From the NCBI RefSeq assembly GCF_000347775.1, contig NZ_APAT01000010.1, positions 1 to 48,145 of the forward strand: a DNA stretch of 48,145 nucleotides, written 5' to 3'. The DNA comes from Marinobacter santoriniensis NKSG1 (GTDB taxonomy: Bacteria > Pseudomonadota > Gammaproteobacteria > Pseudomonadales > Oleiphilaceae). The notes beneath the pieces are model-generated. The model was given only the letters and a program-made list of their open reading frames with translations. It did no database searches and was not told the DNA's origin. Position numbers and translations under genes: made by a program. Below, piece by piece: positions 17,278 to 24,504 of the stretch. The stretch's first letter is position 1; each line of letters begins with the position of its first letter.

Positions 17278-18156
17278 ATGGAATCAAACATTTCTACTGG
17301 CGCAGCCACTCCATCCTCCCCGCTGCTCGTGGGAGTTGTCTCGCCATTTGATCAAACAGTCTCAATTTCCAGCGAAGGGGTCATCGAGTATGAAGACACT
17401 CAGGTCGCAAATCCGATCATTCGATTATTTGCTGAATTTGTCGTCAACGTCATGAATGAGTTTCTAAGTCAGTTTCAGCGGGATCACTATGTTTCCGTTT
17501 CGTCTGCTGCATATATCGCAACCAACTACGCGGGGGAGTGCGTGATATTTCGAGCTATTTATGTGGATGGCGATGCCGCCTGTGCGTTGTTGGGCAGCCT
17601 ACGGGACATTCTCCAAGAGTTGACGTCTGGCATCACAGGCGCTCGCTCGCTTTTCGACCCACCTGCCTGTGATTCGCTGAATTCGGACGAACTGATGTGG
17701 GTTCAGATGCAAATTGAGGAGTTCGTCGAGCGGCACTCGGGGAAAAAAATTGGCATGCCCTTCGGCGTGCAGTTTGAACTAGGCGGCGACGTCGTGATGC
17801 CGATCCAAGGTCGTTTTTGCGAACGGCCATTACGACAAACAGTGACAGAACAGGTAGAAGGCGTTGCATGGCCAGACGGTTTTTCTGAACAGAGCAATCG
17901 GATTCAACTGATTCGAGTCGATGCAGCGGGTTATCTCGAGAGGGGGCCGCTCGTGTTCCAGGCAAACGACGCAAGTCTCATTCGCGTTGCATGCGAGGGA
18001 AATTTTCGTCGGCGGTTTTGTCGGTTCACCGGAATAAAAACGCGTGACAGCGCTGGCAAAAACGAATTCCTACAATTGACCTCGTTGGAACTCTGTAACG
18101 AGGACTCGGTAAACAGCGCTCTGTTTCAGGACTTTGATAACGCAGGAGGTACATGA
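17278..18156 (+). CDS. Unknown protein convergent with the giant recombinase, 292 aa
   Basis: The ATG at 17278 follows a strong GGAGG with 4-5 nt spacing. The protein is acidic and globular, without signal peptide or membrane segment. A central stretch (FEFV- and MNEFLSQF-like helices at about 50-70) is followed by beta-rich segments (GVQFELGGDVVMPIQGRF; RIQLIRVDAAGYLERGPLVF). I do not recognise a domain. Its last 31 nt overlap the last 31 nt of the 1,814-aa recombinase gene on the other strand, so the two genes have probably stayed together for some time. A function linked to that recombinase is a guess from position only. Confidence 0.65.
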   Translation: MESNISTGAATPSSPLLVGVVSPFDQTVSISSEGVIEYEDTQVANPIIRLFAEFVVNVMNEFLSQFQRDHYVSVSSAAYIATNYAGECVIFRAIYVDGDAACALLGSLRDILQELTSGITGARSLFDPPACDSLNSDELMWVQMQIEEFVERHSGKKIGMPFGVQFELGGDVVMPIQGRFCERPLRQTVTEQVEGVAWPDGFSEQSNRIQLIRVDAAGYLERGPLVFQANDASLIRVACEGNFRRRFCRFTGIKTRDSAGKNEFLQLTSLELCNEDSVNSALFQDFDNAGGT

Positions 18157-21100
18157 TTTGAGGATGAGCTGCGGAAGATGGCCAGGAGCATGCCGGTTGC
18201 GAGAAAAGCTATGGCGAGTTCGCCAGCATCATGGATGATGCCTCCAGCCGTCCGCTCCAGAACCAACCCACCGAATGCCCGACCTCTATAGGAGGCCCCC
18301 CGGAGATGTGTTGAAAATGGATCAAGCTGCAACCGTTTGCCGTTGCCGGAGGCTTCATATTCGCCCAATACCCGAAAACCGTATTGTGTGAGCAGTGCCG
18401 TAGCATATTCATTATCGAATCGAGCGACGACTCGATAGCGATGCTCTCTAACCTCAAAATAATCCAGCACTAAATTTACTAACTGGCAGTGGGACGGTTG
18501 ATCCATCAATAGGTGCCTGTTTCTGCCTGTAAGGAAAGGTAGTTCTGTGAGGTCAGGGACAACGGTGTTCTCGCACGGGTCGACATCAGACAGCTGCTCC
18601 ACATGGGCTATCAGACGGCGCCATCCATCGTCAGAGATTGACTGCAGGAGTGCATTTGGTAGCTGCGTGCCATTAACCCAGGCCTTCTTGTCGGACCGTG
18701 TTTTGAAGCGCATGTTGGCATTTGCCTGCTGAAAAACTCCCTGCAATACAGCGGTATGATCAGGCCGTAACTGCATGAGCTGGCCAGCACGTTCATAGCT
18801 CAGGCCCTGTGAGACGAGTCGAAGCAGCCTGAATATTCGGGTCAGTGATAGTTTTGGAAATAACAGCGCAGAGGGCAGCTCACTGGCAGAGTACGTCGGG
18901 GCATGTTCAAAATCTTTAGTATTGAGAGCACTACTCAGCAACCTGGCCCTTTTGTGGACTACCGGTGTAAGCGCATCCGCCCAGTCGGTCATCAGGTGGT
19001 TGTAATTTTTCATGCCTGTTCGCGGGTGGCGGTGCCCCATGATGCGCGCGAGTGCCATGCCGCTCCGTCGTGAAGTGTCGGACACATTTCCCAGAATCAC
19101 GAGTCTGAGAGATGAGGAGTCCGGATTGTCAGCAAAGTCTCGGCTGAAAGGCGTTTCGAGGCCCAGCACCGCCGCCGCAATGCGGTTGTAAAAACTGTGG
19201 CGGCAATGATGCAAAATCATTGAGGGGTTGCCGGTGACTCGCCGCAGCACCTGTATCAGTGCGGGTGGGATAAGGCTGCGTAGATTGGTGATATCCACGG
19301 ACCCGTTCACCAGGTCGCAGAGTATTGGCCGGTTAGTTTCACTGCCAGCAATCGCCGTATAGCGCCCAAGAACCCGGTCTATTAAGGAACGTTCCGTCTC
19401 CGCTAATCTGAATAAGAGCGGCACCGCGCGCCGTCCGGACAAGCTTTTAATTTCACGATACCGATTATTCCGGATAAGAACCCACTGATAAGTGTCTGCT
19501 ACACACCAGTCCGCTCGGAGTAGCCCGATCGCTTCCTGGGCTCTAAGCCCAAAACGGTACGTTAGCAATAAAACAAAACCCAATATGAGCCGGTAGTCGG
19601 TCTCCAACTCTGTCATTGACTGGATGTCGCGCTGGCAGGCTAGGTATTCCGCCTCCGTCAACAAACCTGGTCTAACCTGGCGGCGATTATCTGAAAGATC
19701 CAGCTCACTCCAATCCGGAGTTGCGACGCCGTATGCTTCTGCCCACCGGAAAAAATCGCGGAGTCGTCTGCTAAAAAAACCTATTTGAACAGATCTGGAT
19801 CGCGTGTACTCCAGCATATCGGCGCATAATGCCGTGATCTCGTCGTCATCCAGTTCGAGTAGATTCACTTCATAAGCCAGCCCGGAAAATACGCCAGTCA
19901 GCGAGCTGAAATAGGTCGACAGTGTGTTTTGTGCAAAGGGATTGAATTTTGACCATTGGCGTCCTTTCCCTTTTCGGATGGTATCGCTTACCCAGTAACC
20001 CACCATGACGATGGCGCTAGGCACTTTGCCGGCTCTCTCTTTCGAGAGTTTATCGATTTGCTGTGCAATTTTTCCGGCTTGTGGTTTGCGGTACTGGTTT
20101 AGTATCTCCGTTATTTGGCCGAAGTAATCACGAGCATTATTTTGAAGTGTCTGTCTGTCACTCTCGCGAAGCCGATTACCCGGAATCGGGTTTGCTGCAA
20201 TTTCCGGTGAGCCGTCGTCGGGAACTGTCGTTCCTGGCAGCAACCGTTTTTTACCCTCGCTAATTCGCAGATAGTCATTCAGTGGCGGACTGGTCGGAGG
20301 CTGCCGCTCACTGAGAGCGCCGGCCACCATTCCGGGTAACTGGATGAGATTTACCTGTTCTACGATCCTGCAAAGGCGAGACAGTAGGTCGGAGAGTGTT
20401 TCGGTTTCCCGGGAGTCTCCTGCCCCCCGGGTTTGGGTAGCGAGCCTTTTTAAACTTTTGGGGCAGTCACAGGTCTCTGGGTCTATCGATTTTTTAAGTC
20501 CTACGCCATGGCCCAACAGGCTTGCCGTTTTATAACTGATTTCGTGCCGCTGGACCGGAGTCGAGAAGTGATCACCCAGCTCTTCGCTGTATTCAAAAAA
20601 ATACCGTTTGCCATTTTGAATCAGCCGAAAATTTCTTCCTTGAACGACATCATTCAGTAAGCGTCGATAACTCAGCCGCTTCTCAATGCACAAAAGAGCC
20701 GCTCCGAGGCTAAGAGCCTCGAATTTCGACAATTGACTTTTTATCAGTGATGACCCCGTCTGCGCCGCCCACACCAAGATCTGTGGCCATATATTGAGGG
20801 CTGTCGGTGCGAAGGACGTGATCAATGAGCGTTCCTGACGGATTCGGGCGAGACGTTTTCGGACGGTGTAGTTTTGGTTTCCTGAACGCTCCAGAATTTT
20901 AGTGAGTTCTGCGAAACGAATGGCTGCGTGAGGGTGAGGCAGGCGATTTTCTCTCAATAGCATTTTGTTACCGAGCTTTTCTGCGTCCTCTTGGCTCAAT
21001 TCATCGAGGGGCTTTTCGCCCATAAAAAGCTGTATGTCCTGTCTCGCCGCGCGAATTGCGTTCTTGAGGGTTTGTCGGCGCTGTCGCTGACGTGCGCGCT

Positions 21101-23570
21101 GACCAAACAAGTCAGGTTCTTGGTACGACGACGATTCGCACGGAGGCTCTTTCAGCGGCGGGAGTTTGTTTGGGATCTCCGGTGTCTGGAATGCGAGTTG
21201 ATCAACAACGCTATTAAGGGCATCCCGATAATGTTCTGCGTCATTTTGCCAACAACGAGGAGAGTAATCTCCGTAGCTGGCGACGCTGCGTTCGGCATGG
21301 CCCATCCATCCATCGATGACTTCTGCGTTCACGCCATTGCGGTAAAGTTGCTGTGCATACCGATGGCGGAACAGATTGGCGGGCAGGGGCCATTCGAAAA
21401 GAATGCCACCCGGAAGGCCCTTTTCTGAGCACGAATGCCATTTAAGATTTTCATCCAAAAGGAAGAAAAAAGGTAATGCCGTAGTCGTTCCTGTATTGAG
21501 GCTGGCTATCTCCTTGGATAGGCCCACTCGCCTTTGGGCAATGATGGGCGCAAGACGCTCCAGATAATCCGCATACGCCTGGATAACCTCAACGACCTTA
21601 TCCGGCAAGGGAACCACGCGCCCGTTATGTAGATTCTCGTCGGATTTATCATCGATAAAGACTAAAAGCTCATCAAAATTGAAGTGTGTTGCGGACTCGA
21701 AAGGATCCCGGAGGGGCCGCGAACCGGTCCCGGCGTACAGGGCCATAACGGCATATTGGACCAGAAGATTATGGTAGGTGACCAAATCTGAATTGCGGGC
21801 ATCAATTAAGCGAGTTGTTGCTTGCTGAATCGCATTGTTGAGAACGGATTCAAGCGGTTCCAACACACTACCGATCAAATTGGGACGGGAAGCGTTGTCT
21901 GCCGTTCGTTGAATCGATAGCTCAAAACCGCGTTCCACGGTATCTATATCCCAGGCGCCGTAGCCGCAAGCTCCAGGCAACGCGCTGTTATGATGAGAAG
22001 CCAGAAGGCGAGACAGGTTATGGTCCCCTGACCGGTCGAAGACCCGTTGACTCCAGATCTGCCCGAGCTTTGCGCTGGTTACTCTCGGAAAGTGTTCGCC
22101 CGCTTGCTGGTGAAACCACTTTTCAAGGCCTATCGAGGCTACGGTCTGCCACACATTCAGTAGGAAACGGGCGGAATCTGCCTTCCCCTGCAGGCCAATC
22201 GTCGTTAAGGCTTTTGAAACGTTTGTAGGAAGAGCGATCCTCATCTCATCCTGGAATGGCTGAACTGCATCATGGGCGCTGCTATCGGGTCGCCAACTAT
22301 TCTGTCGTCGGGGAGGGCGGCGTTGTACGTACTGAAAATCTGGTGTCAGGGTCCAGTCGTCATTGATGTTTTGCTGTATTTCCAGGTTTTCGATGAGCGC
22401 CAATGAGCGTGAGAGTCGGATAGCCAGCCAGACCAGTGCAGATCCCAGTCTCAGGGTTTTATCCTCGGCCAGAAGGCTTGCGGATATCCAGCCCTCAATC
22501 ATCTTTAGCTCCGGTGGAAGCACTTTCTCCCAGCTCCAGGGGAGAAAGTGGGACAGTTCCGCCGATTGAATCAGAACACTGCGGCAGGAGACCGTTTTTT
22601 CTTCCGGAGAATCTGTTGGATCAACTTTTACCAGTAAACAAGGGTCTGGCTCATCATCTTCATTTCCATAACCATTGAAGTCATCGGGCCCAACCGGAAT
22701 GGCTTGGCATTCGATCTCGCCGTGTTGAAAAAAGGGCCATCGGGGTTGGTTCGTTTCCAGGTCAGGAAAGGATCGATCAATAGGAATTCGACCGGTATCT
22801 TGTGTAATCGGAACGCAATTGCCCTGAGCAATAGCTGAAATTGCATTCAAGAAACGTTGGGAAGACGGTGTTTTGGATGCGTCATGTCTGAGTTGCTCGG
22901 CTGCCGAACCAATGGCCTGGCTGAACCGCTCGAAAGAGGGGTGGCGTCCGAGGAGGATTCGCCGGGTCCGCTCAAGAAGGCGATCAATGATTACCCAGTT
23001 CTGGTCGTTAATGCCAACAATCAAAAACCGACTGGCCGCACTGATGTTGGCATCCGCAGGATAATGATTCTGAACCACTCGTTGGGCTCCGTGAACGACC
23101 AACCAAATCCGGAGCATTTTGCGGAAGAGATAGGTTTCTCGGTCTTCAGTGAATGCTAACGGGTTGGTTATTAGTGCCAACAGGAATGTTCGGGATTTGA
23201 GACCTTTGAAGAGACGTCTGGTTTTATCGGCTGCCCCAGCATTAGGGAGCGGAGCATAGGCATGATGGATGATAGGTTCCGACGAGAATGTCTTTACAAA
23301 CTGTTGTAGTTTTTCAACAATTGGATTTGCATGCCACAGCGCCAGAATTTCGGCGGCTTCAGGGTGAGACAGTTCAGTGACGAGGTTACCAATCCCGACG
23401 GTTCGTTCATCAAGCCCAAGTGTGATGTGGATAACCGCAAGCGTATCAGCGAGGCCGTTTTCCTGGGCCCAGGATTCGAGTTGCTTGAAAGCCGCGCCGA
23501 GCCCGAAGGTCATTTCTGCTGGTTCGTTTTCTTGGTCACTGTGACGGTTTTGATCCGCGTTGTTTGTCAT
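18126..23570 (-). CDS. Giant protein with two tyrosine-recombinase catalytic domains, 1814 aa
   Basis: A single uninterrupted frame starts at ATG 23570. Residues about 600-780 form a first phage-integrase-like domain: R618 (AGTGSRPLRDP), a possible K642, then NLFRHRYAQQLYRNG with R735, H758 (GWMGHAE) and Y766 or Y769; the first His of HxxR is Asn (N732). Residues about 1320-1530 form a second, complete domain: R1343 (FGLRAQEAIGL), K1375, H1454-x-x-R1457 (HHCRHSF), H1513 (IMGHRHP) and Y1523. Helical core-binding-like segments precede each (for example QNTLSTYFSSLTGVFSGLAY before the second). The first about 500 and last about 270 residues match nothing I know. Its start is about 110 nt from the tRNA-fMet attachment scar, so it is the likely integrase of the island. 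Ordinary tyrosine recombinases are 300-450 residues. Confidence 0.85.
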   Translation of the reverse strand: MTNNADQNRHSDQENEPAEMTFGLGAAFKQLESWAQENGLADTLAVIHITLGLDERTVGIGNLVTELSHPEAAEILALWHANPIVEKLQQFVKTFSSEPIIHHAYAPLPNAGAADKTRRLFKGLKSRTFLLALITNPLAFTEDRETYLFRKMLRIWLVVHGAQRVVQNHYPADANISAASRFLIVGINDQNWVIIDRLLERTRRILLGRHPSFERFSQAIGSAAEQLRHDASKTPSSQRFLNAISAIAQGNCVPITQDTGRIPIDRSFPDLETNQPRWPFFQHGEIECQAIPVGPDDFNGYGNEDDEPDPCLLVKVDPTDSPEEKTVSCRSVLIQSAELSHFLPWSWEKVLPPELKMIEGWISASLLAEDKTLRLGSALVWLAIRLSRSLALIENLEIQQNINDDWTLTPDFQYVQRRPPRRQNSWRPDSSAHDAVQPFQDEMRIALPTNVSKALTTIGLQGKADSARFLLNVWQTVASIGLEKWFHQQAGEHFPRVTSAKLGQIWSQRVFDRSGDHNLSRLLASHHNSALPGACGYGAWDIDTVERGFELSIQRTADNASRPNLIGSVLEPLESVLNNAIQQATTRLIDARNSDLVTYHNLLVQYAVMALYAGTGSRPLRDPFESATHFNFDELLVFIDDKSDENLHNGRVVPLPDKVVEVIQAYADYLERLAPIIAQRRVGLSKEIASLNTGTTTALPFFFLLDENLKWHSCSEKGLPGGILFEWPLPANLFRHRYAQQLYRNGVNAEVIDGWMGHAERSVASYGDYSPRCWQNDAEHYRDALNSVVDQLAFQTPEIPNKLPPLKEPPCESSSYQEPDLFGQRARQRQRRQTLKNAIRAARQDIQLFMGEKPLDELSQEDAEKLGNKMLLRENRLPHPHAAIRFAELTKILERSGNQNYTVRKRLARIRQERSLITSFAPTALNIWPQILVWAAQTGSSLIKSQLSKFEALSLGAALLCIEKRLSYRRLLNDVVQGRNFRLIQNGKRYFFEYSEELGDHFSTPVQRHEISYKTASLLGHGVGLKKSIDPETCDCPKSLKRLATQTRGAGDSRETETLSDLLSRLCRIVEQVNLIQLPGMVAGALSERQPPTSPPLNDYLRISEGKKRLLPGTTVPDDGSPEIAANPIPGNRLRESDRQTLQNNARDYFGQITEILNQYRKPQAGKIAQQIDKLSKERAGKVPSAIVMVGYWVSDTIRKGKGRQWSKFNPFAQNTLSTYFSSLTGVFSGLAYEVNLLELDDDEITALCADMLEYTRSRSVQIGFFSRRLRDFFRWAEAYGVATPDWSELDLSDNRRQVRPGLLTEAEYLACQRDIQSMTELETDYRLILGFVLLLTYRFGLRAQEAIGLLRADWCVADTYQWVLIRNNRYREIKSLSGRRAVPLLFRLAETERSLIDRVLGRYTAIAGSETNRPILCDLVNGSVDITNLRSLIPPALIQVLRRVTGNPSMILHHCRHSFYNRIAAAVLGLETPFSRDFADNPDSSSLRLVILGNVSDTSRRSGMALARIMGHRHPRTGMKNYNHLMTDWADALTPVVHKRARLLSSALNTKDFEHAPTYSASELPSALLFPKLSLTRIFRLLRLVSQGLSYERAGQLMQLRPDHTAVLQGVFQQANANMRFKTRSDKKAWVNGTQLPNALLQSISDDGWRRLIAHVEQLSDVDPCENTVVPDLTELPFLTGRNRHLLMDQPSHCQLVNLVLDYFEVREHRYRVVARFDNEYATALLTQYGFRVLGEYEASGNGKRLQLDPFSTHLRGASYRGRAFGGLVLERTAGGIIHDAGELAIAFLATGMLLAIFRSSSSNHVPPALSKS

Positions 23571-23643
23571 TAATTGATCTGGTTGCTTTTCGCTAATTTG
23601 AGTTTAAGCCCTGCTATCATAAGGTTTTTCGTCAATTTAAAGC

Positions 23644-23672
23644 AAATAGGGACATTTTATATGTCCTTATTT
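23644..23672. repeat. Inverted repeat beside the attachment site
   Basis: AAATAGGGACAT / ATGTCCTTATTT are 12-nt arms with one mismatch around TTTAT, lying 7 nt before the tRNA fragment and 74 nt before the giant recombinase start. It could be a recombinase-binding site or an operator for that gene. Confidence 0.65.
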
Positions 23673-23679
23673 CATCAGT

Positions 23680-23724
23680 CTCATAACCCGAAGGTCGTTG
23701 GTTCGAATCCAGCCCCCGCTACCA
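23680..23724 (+). other. att scar: 3' part of initiator tRNA-fMet (anticodon loop to CCA)
   Basis: These 45 nt begin CTCATAACCCGAAGGTCG and end CCCCCGCTACCA, which fits nucleotides 33-77 of a bacterial initiator tRNA: anticodon CAT, 3' half of the anticodon stem, T-arm with GGTTCGAATCC, acceptor strand and CCA. The 5' half is absent; the bases before it do not pair with the anticodon stem. Identity starting at the anticodon loop is the pattern left by tyrosine-recombinase integration into a tRNA gene. The tRNA's terminator follows directly. It is therefore the distal attachment site of an island lying to the left. Confidence 0.85.
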
Positions 23725-23729
23725 ATCAG

Positions 23730-23757
23730 AAAAAAGCCGGCACTAGCCGGCTTTTTT
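23730..23757 (+). terminator. Terminator of the original tRNA-fMet unit
   Basis: AAAAAAGCCGGC-ACTA-GCCGGCTTTTTT is a perfect 12-bp stem with a 4-nt loop and a T run, a strong rho-independent terminator. It marks the native downstream flank of the tRNA gene. Confidence 0.9.
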
Positions 23758-24035
23758 CGTTTCTGGAGCGTCGTCAGTGACGCCCTTGTCGTGCCTATTT
23801 CCCTGCCTTCGCTTCCGGTTTCTGGTCTTACGACATTTGTCGAAGCTTTAAACCGTCTCCTCCGGTTGTTTTGGTCATAAATTGCCCAAGTGTCAGTAAC
23901 TTCCCCTAAGTAATTACCAGAACCTGTCGAAAAATTGACAATTTCGTAATTGGCTTGATGACGTCTTTCACATCGATAATCCCCGTTGTTTTATAGAATT
24001 TGACAAAATCGACGAGAAAATGGTGCGAAAGACTT
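23758..24035. other. Intergenic region at the start of core genome
   Basis: It is AT-rich in its right half. It contains TTGACA (23935) and TATAGAAT (about 23992) that could contribute to a promoter for the lipoprotein gene, but they are not ideally spaced as one pair. No gene seen. Confidence 0.35.
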
Positions 24036-24470
24036 ATGAACAGCGTCATTAAAGTGTCAAAGGCTTGGGGTGTTGCGATTGTGTTCGGAATGCTGCTCGC
24101 TGGCTGCGGCGGCGGGGGATCATCTTCTGATTCAGCCCAGTCCTCGGCGACACAGGTTGGCCAGGGTGGCAGCGCGGCTTCGGCGACCGATGCCAAAAAG
24201 GCTGTACTGAGCTGGAGTGCGCCTTCAACCCGTGTCAACGGCGAAGGGATTGCCATGGGCGAGCTGGATAAATACGTCATCCGCTACGGTCAGGATGCCA
24301 GCAACCTGGACCGGGAAGCCGTGGTCGACAATGCCGCTGAAGATGCGGCCATGTCCTATACCGTGGATGGTCTCAGCACCGGCACCTGGTACTTCACCAT
24401 CCAGGTTCAGGACATCAACGGTCTGATGAGTGAGCCCTCAGAGGTGGTAAGCAAGAGCATTGCCTCCTGA
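24036..24470 (+). CDS. Lipoprotein with one fibronectin type III-like domain, 144 aa
   Basis: Residues 1-24 are a lipoprotein signal peptide ending in the lipobox LLAGC, followed by a glycine/serine linker. The rest (about 50-140) reads as a single fibronectin type III fold: AVLSWSAPSTRVNGE, then YVIRYGQDASNL and TWYFTIQVQDINGLMSEPSE. It is probably anchored in the outer membrane or cell surface. I chose ATG 24036 because it places the positively charged n-region directly before the hydrophobic core; a TTG at 24000 is possible. It converges with the kinase gene at 24505. Confidence 0.8.
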   Translation: MNSVIKVSKAWGVAIVFGMLLAGCGGGGSSSDSAQSSATQVGQGGSAASATDAKKAVLSWSAPSTRVNGEGIAMGELDKYVIRYGQDASNLDREAVVDNAAEDAAMSYTVDGLSTGTWYFTIQVQDINGLMSEPSEVVSKSIAS

Positions 24471-24504
24471 GGAAGTGCGCCTGCTGATCTGAAGCCGGAA
24501 TCGG

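Noticed and set aside
23648..23724. A complete tRNA-fMet gene
   Set aside because: The bases before 23680 do not form the 5' acceptor strand, D-arm or anticodon stem, so only the 3' part is present.
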